A stretch of DNA of 64,000 nucleotides, taken from positions 2,728,001 through 2,792,000 of the forward strand of contig NZ_CP095042.1 of the NCBI RefSeq assembly GCF_022919715.1, written 5' to 3'. The stretch is from Agromyces sp. H17E-10. Its GTDB lineage: Bacteria; Actinomycetota; Actinomycetes; Actinomycetales; Microbacteriaceae. Positions 31,373 through 39,187 of this stretch are shown here, one piece after another. A model generated the notes under the pieces. The model had not been told where the DNA came from and made no database searches. It worked only from the letters and a program-made list of their open reading frames with translations. How positions within the stretch are numbered: the first letter of the stretch is position 1; each line of letters starts with the position of its first letter. The position numbers and the translations under genes were made by a program.

Positions 31373-32919
31373 CCGCCGCGGACGATCCCACCATCAGGGC
31401 TACGGTGGGCGGAGTGCTCTGGCCCGGCTTCCTCGGCCGGAGCACTCCGGATTGGCTTCGCCGCGAACTCGACGAGGGCCTCGCCGGCGTCGTGCTGTTC
31501 GCGCAGAACCTCGGCGGCGTTGGGTGGGTTGAGGAGAGAGCGCAGCGACCGTCTCGAAACCCGCTGTCGGGCGCTTCGGGTCTCGAGACGCACACTCCTT
31601 CGTCGGGTGCTCCTCAACCCGCCGACTTCGCCCACCCCCTCCTCGTCGGCATCGACGAGGAGGGCGGCAACGTCACCCGCGTCGAGGCGTCGACGGGTTC
31701 GACCCTGCCCGGCGCCGCCCAGCTCGGTTTCGTCGACGACCTCGACGCGACCGAGGCGGTCGGCCGCGAACTCGCCCGCCGGTCGCTCGCGGTCGGCGCC
31801 AACGTCGTGCTCGGCCCCGTCGCCGACGTCAACACCGATCCCCGCAATCCCGTCATCGGGGTGCGCTCGTTCGGTGCCGCCCCTGGGCTCGTCTCCCGCC
31901 ACGTGGTGGCCTCGCTCCGCGGCATCCGGTCCGCCGGCGCGGCCGCGTGCGTGAAGCACTTCCCGGGGCACGGCGACACCCATCTCGACTCGCATCACGC
32001 GATGCCCGAGCTCGCGATCGGGCTCGGTGAACTCGACGGGATGCACCTGCCGCCGTTCCGCGCGGCGATCGAGGCCGGCGTCGAGGCCGTCATGACGGCG
32101 CACATCGTGGTGCCCGGGTGGGGCGACCGGCCCTCGACGCTCAACCCGGTCGCGCTCGGGCGGCTGCGCGAGCTCGGATTCGAGGGCGTGATCGTGACCG
32201 ACGCGCTCGACATGGCCGCCGTGCGCGAGTCGGTCGGCGCCGGTCCCGGTGCCGTGCAGGCGCTCCTCGCCGGTGCCGATCTGCTGTGCATCTCGAACCC
32301 CGCCAACCTCGGCGCGGCCGCCGCACCCGACCAGGACGAACGCGACTTCCGCGAGGTGCAGCACGCGATCTTCGCCGCGATCGACGACGGCACGCTGCCG
32401 GTGGCAACCCTCGAGCGCGCTGCTCGACGGGTCCGCGGGCTCGCCGAGGCGGTCGCCGCCCGCGCGGCCGTCGCGGCCGCTCAGGTCGACGCCGACGACG
32501 GCTGGATGCCCCGGGCTGCGCGTCGCATCGCCCGCGAGGCGATCTCCATCGACGGCGCCGTGCCGGCGCTTCCGGGGGCGCGCACCGTGTTCGATGTCCG
32601 AGGGCGCTCCACCCTCGCGGTCGCGAGCGACCGGGACTACGTCGAGCGCACGCTCTCGGCGGGTGGTGAGGTGCTGCGCGGCGATGCGCCGGTGCCCGCG
32701 GCGACTCCGCTCGTCGTGCTCGTCGACCGGGTCGGCGTCGACGGCGGAGCGCAGCGCGAACGCGTGTCGGCCATCGCCGCCGTGCGACCCGACGCGGTCG
32801 TCGTCGACGTCGGCGTGCCCGGTGCGCCGCTGTCGCTGCCGACCCTGCACACGAGGGCCGCGAGCCTGCTCGCCGCCGAGGCCGCAGCCGAGCTGCTCGA
32901 GTCGGGGGTCGGCTCGTGA
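31369..32919 (+). CDS. nagZ: GH3 beta-N-acetylhexosaminidase (NagZ type) with in-frame repeats
   Basis: A 516-residue glycoside hydrolase family 3 enzyme that cleaves GlcNAc from GlcNAc-(anhydro)MurNAc. The NagZ acid/base loop KHFPGHGDTHLDSHH (residues 196-210) and nucleophile Asp278 in VTDALDM are intact. No signal peptide is present, so it acts on imported disaccharide in the cytoplasm. Two palindromic repeats at 31526-31562 and 31578-31620 add about 32 residues (53-84) between the first barrel strand (GVVLFAQNLGG) and HPLLVGIDEEGG. The start overlaps the permease stop, and anmK overlaps its end. After the catalytic domain comes a smaller C-terminal domain, as in Gram-positive two-domain NagZ. 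Confidence 0.88.
   Translation: MTAADDPTIRATVGGVLWPGFLGRSTPDWLRRELDEGLAGVVLFAQNLGGVGWVEERAQRPSRNPLSGASGLETHTPSSGAPQPADFAHPLLVGIDEEGGNVTRVEASTGSTLPGAAQLGFVDDLDATEAVGRELARRSLAVGANVVLGPVADVNTDPRNPVIGVRSFGAAPGLVSRHVVASLRGIRSAGAAACVKHFPGHGDTHLDSHHAMPELAIGLGELDGMHLPPFRAAIEAGVEAVMTAHIVVPGWGDRPSTLNPVALGRLRELGFEGVIVTDALDMAAVRESVGAGPGAVQALLAGADLLCISNPANLGAAAAPDQDERDFREVQHAIFAAIDDGTLPVATLERAARRVRGLAEAVAARAAVAAAQVDADDGWMPRAARRIAREAISIDGAVPALPGARTVFDVRGRSTLAVASDRDYVERTLSAGGEVLRGDAPVPAATPLVVLVDRVGVDGGAQRERVSAIAAVRPDAVVVDVGVPGAPLSLPTLHTRAASLLAAEAAAELLESGVGS
31526..31620. repeat. intragenic palindromic repeats in the GH3 gene
   Basis: A direct copy at 31526-31562 (GGGTTGAGGAGAGAGCG ... CGTCTCGAAACCC) and an inverted copy at 31578-31620 (GGGTCTCGAGACG ... 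GTGCTCCTCAACCC), in frame. The second is the only full copy whose outer arms do not match (GGTC with AACC). Confidence 0.88.
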
Positions 32920-34298
32920 ACGTGCTCTCGCTGCAGTCGGGCACGTCCGCCGACGGCATCGACGTCGCCGTCGTCGACATCACGCCCAGCGGCTCGAGGA
33001 GGCGCGCCGGCGCCGTCTCGAGACCGGCGACTCGAGCCGACGAGATCGATGCGGGGAGCGTCGAGACGGTCGCTGCACTCCCTCCTCGACCCGCTCAGCT
33101 CGTGATGACGCCGCTGCACGCCGAGACCGTCGCGTGGGAGCCGACGCTCCGCGCCGAGATCCTCGCCGTCGCTGCCGGGGAGCCGCGCGATGCGCGTGCG
33201 TGGACTCGACTGACGACCGCGCTCGGTCACGCCTTCGCGGAGGCGGCTGCCCGAGGCATCCGCGAGTCGGGCGCGACGCCCGACCTCATCGTCTCGCACG
33301 GCCAGACCGTGCATCACGAGGTCGAGCACGGGCACGCCCGTGGCACCCTGCAGCTCGGAGAACCCGCGTGGATCGCCGAGCTCACGGGCGTGCCCGTGCT
33401 CTCCGACGTGCGCATGGCCGACATCGCGGCCGGCGGCGAAGGGGCGCCGCTCATGGCGTTCTTCGACCGGCTGTGGCTCGGCGCGGAGGCGCGGGCCGCC
33501 GGCCGCTCGATCGCGACCGTCAACCTCGGCGGCATCGCGAACGTGCAGCTCGTCGGCGCCGACGGCGGAGTCGTCGCGTTCGACAGCGGGCCCGGCAACT
33601 GCCTCATCGACGCGGTCGTCGACCGGGCGAGCGCGGCTGCGGAAGGCTACGACCGCGACGGTCGCCGCGCGGCGGCCGGTCGCGTGGACGAGTCGCTGCT
33701 CTCCGAACTGCTGCGGCACCCGTACTTCGCGGCGCCCGCGCCGAAGTCGACCGGACGCGAGACCTTCGACCTCGCGGTCGTCGACGCCGCGCTCGCGTCC
33801 GCGGGCGGGGCCGACCCGGTGGGACTCGACGACCTCGTCGCGACGCTCACCGAGCTCACCGCTCGAACCGTCGTCGACGCGATCGCACCGGTCGGGGCGA
33901 CCGGCACGCCGGCGACGCTCATCTGCTCGGGTGGCGGCGCGTTCAACCCGGTGCTGCTCGCGCGCATCGCCGAGCTCGCGACCGCGCGGGACGTCGTCGT
34001 CGAGTCGAGTGCTGCGCGCGGCATCGACCCGGCGTTCAAGGAGTCGCTCATGTTCGCGCTCCTCGGATACTGCAGCATCCACGGCGTGCCCACCGAACTG
34101 GCGACCGGCCCCGCTGGCGCCCGTGTGCTCGGTCGCCTCTCGCCCGGCCGTGCACCACTGCGGCTGCCCGAACGGCTCGCCGGCGCGGCATCCGTGACCG
34201 TGAATCGCGCCACCGGACACGAACACCGCACCACCGAACACCGCACCACCGAACGCCGAACCACCGAACACCGCACCACCGGGGGAGCAAAGCAATGA
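32916..34298 (+). CDS. anmK: anhydro-N-acetylmuramic acid kinase
   Basis: A 460-residue kinase that opens the 1,6-anhydro ring and phosphorylates anhydroMurNAc to MurNAc-6-phosphate. Motifs: LSLQSGTSADGIDVAVVDI at the start, LIVSHGQTVHH, TVNLGGIANVQLV, FDSGPGNCLIDAVVD, and SGGGAFNPVLLARIAEL near the end. It is longer than the usual 370-390 residues for two visible reasons: palindromic repeats encoding parts of residues 26-59 (SRRRAGAVSRP onward), and a C-terminal tail of four EHRTT-type pentapeptides from a 15-bp tandem repeat. The start overlaps nagZ and the stop overlaps murQ. An anhydro-sugar kinase fits Rpf-type lytic transglycosylases as the source, known in Actinobacteria. Confidence 0.9.
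   Translation: MNVLSLQSGTSADGIDVAVVDITPSGSRRRAGAVSRPATRADEIDAGSVETVAALPPRPAQLVMTPLHAETVAWEPTLRAEILAVAAGEPRDARAWTRLTTALGHAFAEAAARGIRESGATPDLIVSHGQTVHHEVEHGHARGTLQLGEPAWIAELTGVPVLSDVRMADIAAGGEGAPLMAFFDRLWLGAEARAAGRSIATVNLGGIANVQLVGADGGVVAFDSGPGNCLIDAVVDRASAAAEGYDRDGRRAAAGRVDESLLSELLRHPYFAAPAPKSTGRETFDLAVVDAALASAGGADPVGLDDLVATLTELTARTVVDAIAPVGATGTPATLICSGGGAFNPVLLARIAELATARDVVVESSAARGIDPAFKESLMFALLGYCSIHGVPTELATGPAGARVLGRLSPGRAPLRLPERLAGAASVTVNRATGHEHRTTEHRTTERRTTEHRTTGGAKQ
32991..33092. repeat. intragenic palindromic repeats in anmK
   Basis: A direct copy at 32991-33025 (GGCTCGAGGAGGCGCG ... CGTCTCGAGACC) and an inverted copy at 33060-33092 (GTCGAGACGGTCGCTG ... CCTCCTCGACCC), both in frame within the loop after the first beta hairpin. 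Confidence 0.75.
34221..34280 (+). repeat. four-unit 15-bp tandem repeat at the end of anmK
   Basis: GAACACCGCACCACC occurs at 34221, 34236 and 34266 exactly, with a two-base variant at 34251. It encodes (EHRTT)n and ends 15 bp before the murQ ATG. Units are a multiple of three, so copy-number change keeps the frame. Confidence 0.9.
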
Positions 34299-35251
34299 GC
34301 GGTCAGCCACCGCAGTCGGCCGAGCATCGCGCACTGCGCGAGCTGCTCGGCGAACTCTCGACCGAACAGGCCAACGAGGCGCACGCCGGGTTCGACCTGC
34401 TCTCGACCGAGGCGCAGCTCGCGGCCATGCACGACGAGAACGCGCAGGCCGTCGCGGCAGTCGCCGAGGCGGCGCCGCAGGTCGCCGCGGCGATCGACGC
34501 GATCGTCGCGCGGCTTCGGGGCGGCGGCCGGCTCGTCTACCTCGGAGCCGGGACGGCGGGGCGCATGGGCGTTCTCGACGCGAGCGAGATCCCCCCGACC
34601 TTCGGCACCGACCCCGAGCTCGTCGTCGGCCTCATCGCGGGCGGCGACGTCGCCCTGCGGTCGGCGGTCGAGGACGCCGAGGACGAGGCGGCCCGCGGCG
34701 CGGCCGACCTCGAGGCGATCGGGCTCGGCCCCGGCGATGCGCTCGTGGGCATCTCGGCCTCGGGGCGCACGCCGTACGTGCTCGGCGGCATCGAGTACGC
34801 GGCGCGCGTCGGCGCGCTCACGGTGGGCTTCGCGTGCAACCGCGACTCGGCGATCGGCGCCGCGGCCGACCTCGCGATCGAGACGGTCGTCGGCCCCGAG
34901 ATCGTCGCCGGGTCGACCCGTCTCAAGGGCGGTACGGCGCAGAAGCTCGTGCTCAACGCGATCTCGACGATCGCGATGGTGCGACTCGGCAAGGTGCACG
35001 GCAACCTCATGGTCGACGTGCAGGCGACGAACGCCAAGCTGCGCGCCCGCGCCGAGCGCATCGTCATGCAGGCGACGGGCGTCGACGCGGCCGCGGCGGC
35101 CGCCGCACTCGCCTCGGTCGATGGGCACGTGAAGGCGGCGATCCTCGTCACCATGACTGGGGCCCCGCCCGAGGTCGCGCTCGCACGCCTGGCCGCGGAA
35201 GATGGGGTGCTGCGAGATGCGCTGTCGAGCGTGCGCGCGTCGGCCGAGTAG
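34295..35251 (+). CDS. murQ: N-acetylmuramic acid 6-phosphate etherase
   Basis: A 318-residue SIS-domain enzyme that splits MurNAc-6-phosphate into GlcNAc-6-phosphate and D-lactate. Family landmarks are GRLVYLGAGTAGRMGVLDASE, PTFGTDPELVVGLIAGG, GISASGRTPYVLGG, and STRLKGGTAQKLVLNAIST. Length is normal. ATG 34295 overlaps the anmK stop; GGGGGAGC serves as ribosome binding site. The stop TAG 35249-35251 lies in a sequence like the dispersed repeat (GGCCGAGTAGCG). It completes the recycling route with nagZ and anmK. Confidence 0.95.
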   Translation: MSGQPPQSAEHRALRELLGELSTEQANEAHAGFDLLSTEAQLAAMHDENAQAVAAVAEAAPQVAAAIDAIVARLRGGGRLVYLGAGTAGRMGVLDASEIPPTFGTDPELVVGLIAGGDVALRSAVEDAEDEAARGAADLEAIGLGPGDALVGISASGRTPYVLGGIEYAARVGALTVGFACNRDSAIGAAADLAIETVVGPEIVAGSTRLKGGTAQKLVLNAISTIAMVRLGKVHGNLMVDVQATNAKLRARAERIVMQATGVDAAAAAAALASVDGHVKAAILVTMTGAPPEVALARLAAEDGVLRDALSSVRASAE

Positions 35252-35328
35252 CGAGCGCGGGAGCACGGCAGAGTAGTCACGACGGTGTGCAGCAGTGCAC
35301 CGCAGAACGTAAGGAAACCGGAACGGCG

Positions 35329-36213
35329 ATGTCGGCGAACGTGCTCTCATCCGTACGCGAGGCGCTGCCGCGCCTGAGCTCCTCCGAGGCGCGCGTCGCC
35401 GAGGCGATCATCGCCGAACCGACCCTCGTCGTCGACCTGACGATCACCGAGCTCGCCGCGGTCTGCGGCACCTCGCTGTCGACCGTCGCCCGGTTCTGCC
35501 AGACCCTCGGCTACTCGGGCTACCGCGAGTTCCGCATGGAGGTGGCGAGCGCCGTCAGCCGCGAGGCCGCCGAACGCGACCGCTTCGGCCTCGCCAACGC
35601 CGACATCGACCCCGACGACTCCGCCGCCGACGTGATCGCGAAGATCGCGTTCCACGAGGTGCTCGCGATCGAGCAGACCGCCGAGGGGCTCGACACGACC
35701 GTGCTCGACGCCGTCGTCGACGCGATCGTCGCAGGCGCGCACGTCGACCTGTACGGCTTCGGCTCGAGCGGCCTCACCGCACAGGACCTGCAGCAGAAGC
35801 TCGCCCGCATCGGCATCTCGGCGTTCTGCTCGGTCGACGTGCACCTCGCGCTCGTCTCGGCGGCGCTGCGCCGCCCCGGCGACGTCGCGATCGGCATCTC
35901 GCACTCGGGCCTCACCGCAGAGACGAACCACGCGCTCGAGGTCGCCCGCGAGGCGGGCGCGACGACGGTCGCGATCACGAACTCGCCCGAGTCGCCCGTC
36001 GCCGAGGCTGCCGACTTCGTGCTGACGACGCACGCGCGCGAGTCGAGCTACCGCATGGGGGCGATGTCGAGTCGCATCGCCCAGCTCGCGGTCGTCGACT
36101 TCCTCTTCGTGCGGGTCGCCCAGCGCCGCGGCGATGCGGTCGCCGAGCCGCTGCAGCGCACGTTCGAGGTCACGGCCCGTCACCGGGTGCCGCAGCGTCG
36201 CAAGCAGGCGTGA
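35329..36213 (+). CDS. RpiR/MurR family transcriptional regulator
   Basis: A 294-residue regulator with an N-terminal RpiR helix-turn-helix (residues about 1-80, with LTITELAAVCGTSLSTVARFCQTLGYSGYREF) and a C-terminal SIS domain (VDLYGFGSSGLTAQDLQQKL, DVAIGISHSGLTAETNHALEVAREAGATTVAITN). MurR, the E. coli homologue by context, senses MurNAc-6-phosphate. It follows murQ after 77 bp on the same strand, so it probably regulates the recycling operon and the divergent kinase. The frame is open further upstream, but ATG 35329 matches the family start (LSSVREALPRLSSSEARVAE). Confidence 0.9.
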   Translation: MSANVLSSVREALPRLSSSEARVAEAIIAEPTLVVDLTITELAAVCGTSLSTVARFCQTLGYSGYREFRMEVASAVSREAAERDRFGLANADIDPDDSAADVIAKIAFHEVLAIEQTAEGLDTTVLDAVVDAIVAGAHVDLYGFGSSGLTAQDLQQKLARIGISAFCSVDVHLALVSAALRRPGDVAIGISHSGLTAETNHALEVAREAGATTVAITNSPESPVAEAADFVLTTHARESSYRMGAMSSRIAQLAVVDFLFVRVAQRRGDAVAEPLQRTFEVTARHRVPQRRKQA

Positions 36214-36229
36214 GCCGCAGTGCGCCGGC

Positions 36230-37345
36230 TCATTCCGCGGTGAAGGTCGCCTCGTAGAGGTCGCGCAGTCCCGCCATCCCGGCCTCGGAGAACGCCGCGC
36301 GCTGCCGTGCCGCCCCGGTGCCGTGGTCGAGGAGCCGGTCGAGTCCCAGGCGGACGAAGTCCGCGTCGCCGCTGCGTTCGAGGGCGGGAGCGAGCAGTTC
36401 CAGCGCGTGCGCGACGACCTCTGCAGCCGGGCGAAGCTCGCCGAGCATGGGATCGAGCACCGTCGTCGACAACCCGCGGTGCGCCGCGTGCAGGAGCGCC
36501 GCATTGAGCAGCTCGGGTCCGGCCGCTGCCGCCTCGTCGGGCACCACGGCGCTCGCCGAGCGGGCGCCCCCGACCGGGTCGACGACGCTCTCGACGAGCG
36601 CCCGGCACAGCGCGGCGATGAGCACCGACTCGCCGGCCCCGAGCTGGGCGTCGGCGACGCGCACCTCGACCGTGGGCACGTGCGACGACAGGCGGGCGGT
36701 CCACATGACGACGGCCCGGTCCTCGGTGCCGCCGACGCCGATGAGTCGTTCGAGCCGGCGGTCGTAGTCGGCCACGTCGATGAACTCGGGCGGCGCGCCC
36801 GTCGTCGTCCACCGGCGGATCCCGACGTTGCGCCAGCTCTCGTACCCCGTGTCGTGACCGCGCCAGATCGGCGAGTTGCCGCTGATCGACGCGAGCAGCG
36901 GCAGCCAGTGGCGGGTCGCGTTGAGCGCCCGCACGGCGAGCTCGCGGTCGTCGACCCCGACGTGCACGTGCAGCCCCTGGATCTGGTGATCGGCGATGAC
37001 GCCCTGCATGTCGTCGACGATGCGGCGATAGCGCGGGGTGTCGGTGATCGTCGGGAACGGCAGCGCGTCGGGCGGACTGCCGACGCTCGCGACCACCACG
37101 CCGAACCGTCGTGCCTCGGCTTCGAGCTCGCGCCGGAAGCCCAGGAGCGCCGCCGACGCCTGTGTGGTCGTCTCGAACACCGCCGAGGCGTGCTCGACCT
37201 GGGCCGCGAGGAACTCGCGGTGCGCGACGGCCCGCCACGCCGGCTCGGCGGCGAGATGCGCGAACGCTGCGTCCGCCACGTCGACCGGGCGGAGCGTCTG
37301 GGGGTCGAGGAAGACGAACTCCTCCTCGATGCCGAAGGTGGTCAT
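36230..37345 (-). CDS. YbdK-type carboxylate-amine ligase (glutamate-cysteine ligase family 2)
   Basis: A 371-residue enzyme of the GCS2/YbdK group. Visible landmarks are FGIEEEFVFLDPQTL at the start, EHASAVFETTTQASAAL, QIQGLHVHVGVDD, LLASISGNSPIWRGHDTGYESWR and VEVRVADAQL. Some members make gamma-glutamylcysteine weakly; most have no proven substrate. The C-terminus is partly missing the usual long basic tail. GAGGAAGAGGGG precedes the ATG. It converges with the RpiR gene and leaves only 16 bp between stops. Confidence 0.85.
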   Translation of the reverse strand: MTTFGIEEEFVFLDPQTLRPVDVADAAFAHLAAEPAWRAVAHREFLAAQVEHASAVFETTTQASAALLGFRRELEAEARRFGVVVASVGSPPDALPFPTITDTPRYRRIVDDMQGVIADHQIQGLHVHVGVDDRELAVRALNATRHWLPLLASISGNSPIWRGHDTGYESWRNVGIRRWTTTGAPPEFIDVADYDRRLERLIGVGGTEDRAVVMWTARLSSHVPTVEVRVADAQLGAGESVLIAALCRALVESVVDPVGGARSASAVVPDEAAAAGPELLNAALLHAAHRGLSTTVLDPMLGELRPAAEVVAHALELLAPALERSGDADFVRLGLDRLLDHGTGAARQRAAFSEAGMAGLRDLYEATFTAE

Positions 37346-37421
37346 CGACCCCTCTTCCTCGATGCTCGAACTCTCGCGAGCGCGCGCCCGCTTGTCAAGG
37401 GGTGGCGGCTGAGGGGTCCGG

Positions 37422-37904
37422 TCAGCCGAGCAGCATCATCGCGACCGCTGAGACGAGCGCGATCGTGAGGGCGCCCGCGGCGAGCGATGCGAGCACGAGC
37501 AGGGCGACCTGGCCGCCTGAGAGGCCGTCACGCTGCGGCACGGGCTGCGAACCGTACACCGCCACGGATGCCACGGGGCTGGCGCCCGGCGTCGGCACCG
37601 TCGTGTGCTCGGGCACGAGTCGCACCGTGTGCGTGAATGCGGATTCGGCGACCGGCAGGACGACGGTGACCTCGGTCGGTTCGGCCACCGGGGCGACCGG
37701 GGCCGGGGCGGCTGCCGCGAGCGCCGCGAGCATCGGGTCGGGCGAACCGGCGGGGCGCTGCGGGGGCGGCGCGGGCTCGAACGGCTTCGCAACGGTGTGC
37801 GGGGTCCAGCCCCGGCCGTCCCAGTAACGCATGGCCGAGGCATCCGCCTCGTCGACGTACCAGCCCGCTCTGCGCCGCCGATCGTGCGCGGCGGAGGTGG
37901 TCAT
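37422..37904 (-). CDS. DUF2510 domain membrane protein
   Basis: A 160-residue protein. The N-terminal DUF2510 motif (AGWYVDEADASAMRYWDGRGWTPHT, residues about 12-36) is followed by a Pro/Ala linker and a C-terminal membrane segment (GGQVALLVLASLAAGALTIALVSAVAMML). Such proteins are common in Actinobacteria and of unknown function; the small tryptophan-rich domain resembles substrate- or peptide-binding modules. TACACT lies 6 bp before ATG 37904 with no ribosome binding site, so the mRNA is probably leaderless. This start also begins right at the conserved domain. Confidence 0.8.
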   Translation of the reverse strand: MTTSAAHDRRRRAGWYVDEADASAMRYWDGRGWTPHTVAKPFEPAPPPQRPAGSPDPMLAALAAAAPAPVAPVAEPTEVTVVLPVAESAFTHTVRLVPEHTTVPTPGASPVASVAVYGSQPVPQRDGLSGGQVALLVLASLAAGALTIALVSAVAMMLLG

Positions 37905-37926
37905 CCGCTGAGTGTACGTCGGCGCG

Positions 37927-38505
37927 CTAGGCGGCGCGATCGGCAGAACTCCCCATGGCGGCGAGGGCCGGTTCATGGTGCTGCGGCGCCGGGCGCGCGC
38001 CCACCGCGTCGCCCGGGAACAGCGGGTCGAGCGTGCCCGTCGCGACCGCGGCGTCGATGGCCTCGGTCGGCGAGAGCACCTCGGTCGCGGCGACCGCACC
38101 GGCGCGTCGCACCATGCGAGCGGTCTGCACGAGCACGACGCCGACGATGGTGCCGGCCGTGTTCATCACGAGGTCGCGGGGGTCGGAGATGCGGTCGGGC
38201 TCGGGAAGCTGGATGAGCTCGATCATCGTCGCGAACGAGAACCCCGCGAGCATCGCGAGCGGCCAGAACCGTCGTGGCAGGAGGAGCGCGGCGAGCGCGC
38301 CGACGGGGATGAACAGCGCCACGTTGAACGCGATCTCCGCGAGATACCCCGTGGTCCACGTCACCGAAGCGGTCCACGCGTCGGGATTGAGGATGCCGCC
38401 GTCGACCTGATGACTCGCGGTGCGCCAGGGCGCCGGGCCGATCGTGACCCACAGCACGATCGCTGCATACGCGGCAGCGACGAGACCGAGGGGGCGGCGA
38501 TCCAT
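37927..38505 (-). CDS. VanZ-like membrane protein
   Basis: A 192-residue protein with four to five hydrophobic segments (GLVAAAYAAIVLWVTIGPAPW, EIAFNVALFIPVGALAALL, LAMLAGFSFATMIELIQL) and the VanZ-family signature of an acidic loop followed by RISDPRDLVMNTAGTIVGV. The C-terminal 50 residues are soluble and Ala/Pro-rich. VanZ proteins give low-level teicoplanin resistance in enterococci, but most relatives have no known role. GAGGA lies directly before the ATG, so the start is slightly uncertain. Confidence 0.8.
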   Translation of the reverse strand: MDRRPLGLVAAAYAAIVLWVTIGPAPWRTASHQVDGGILNPDAWTASVTWTTGYLAEIAFNVALFIPVGALAALLLPRRFWPLAMLAGFSFATMIELIQLPEPDRISDPRDLVMNTAGTIVGVVLVQTARMVRRAGAVAATEVLSPTEAIDAAVATGTLDPLFPGDAVGARPAPQHHEPALAAMGSSADRAA

Positions 38506-38878
38506 TCCTCGATCATGCCCCCGATGGGCTGCGAGCGGGCTGGATTCTCCACAGAGTGTCCTGAGAATGCGATGCCGCTCGCGTTACCCCGTATCACGCG
38601 GAATATCACGATCCGGTCGCGACCAGGTGTGCCGACGCGCTCGAGCCGATAGTGTTGCGTTCACTGATTCCTCCATCATGCGGGCAGACGCCCGCGCCTC
38701 CATTCGATTGCCCGGAGGCGGACCGATCCGCGTGGCATGACCCGATACGAGCCGGCGGATGCGTGAGCGCAACCCCGCCACTCGCCCCTCGCCCGGGCGG
38801 CACCCGTCACCCGAGCAGCGATCGAGAGTCGATCGCATCGGGTCGCACGTGCGGCCCGCACGACAGAAGGACAGCAGT
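38506..38878. other. intergenic region with csp leader
   Basis: A 373-bp region between the divergent VanZ-like and csp genes. It carries AT-richer stretches near 38560-38610 and 38640-38670 and a long leader, as is usual for cold-shock mRNAs. TAGTGT at 38648-38653 may be a -10. I see no gene. Confidence 0.4.
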
Positions 38879-39082
38879 ATGGCAACCGGAACCGTCAAGT
38901 GGTTCAACGCCGAAAAGGGCTTCGGCTTCATCGCCCCCGACGACGGCTCGGCCGACGTCTTCGCGCACTTCAGCGCGATCACGGGCTCGGGCTACCGCTC
39001 GCTCGAAGACGGCCAGCGGGTCGAGTTCGAGGTCGCACAGGGCCCGAAGGGCCTGCAGGCGGAGAACATCCGCGCCGTCTGA
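38879..39082 (+). CDS. cspA: cold shock protein (first copy)
   Basis: A 67-residue single CSD RNA chaperone. RNP1 (KGFGFI) and RNP2 (VFAHFS) are intact in a normal-length beta barrel starting [22 protein letters not shown] precedes the ATG. A hairpin terminator follows at 39097. A near-identical paralogue lies at 40440 with a similar ribosome binding site and a related terminator, so the two arose by duplication. The Csp role in cold or general growth cannot be told from sequence. Confidence 0.95.
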   Translation: MATGTVKWFNAEKGFGFIAPDDGSADVFAHFSAITGSGYRSLEDGQRVEFEVAQGPKGLQAENIRAV

Positions 39083-39096
39083 GGCGCCGGCTCCCC

Positions 39097-39131
39097 GAAC
39101 GCCGTCGCAGCTTCGTGCTGCGGCGGCGTTC
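39097..39131 (+). terminator. terminator of first csp gene
   Basis: GAACGCCGTCGCAGC (39097-39111) pairs with GCTGCGGCGGCGTTC (39117-39131) around TTCGT. The core recurs after the second csp gene. Confidence 0.8.
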
Positions 39132-39164
39132 GTCATCTCCCAGTGCCTTCCCATCCATCTGCCG

Positions 39165-39170
39165 TAGAGT
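39165..39170 (+). promoter_or_regulatory. -10 element of the desaturase gene
   Basis: TAGAGT, 17 bp before the GTG at 39188, in the short gap after the csp terminator. Transcription would start near 39177. Confidence 0.4.
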
Positions 39171-39187
39171 CGGGTCATCTGCAACGG

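Noticed and set aside
34221..34280. 15-bp tandem units as CRISPR or a phase-variation tract
   Set aside because: No unique spacers; units are multiples of three so on/off switching by frameshift cannot occur.
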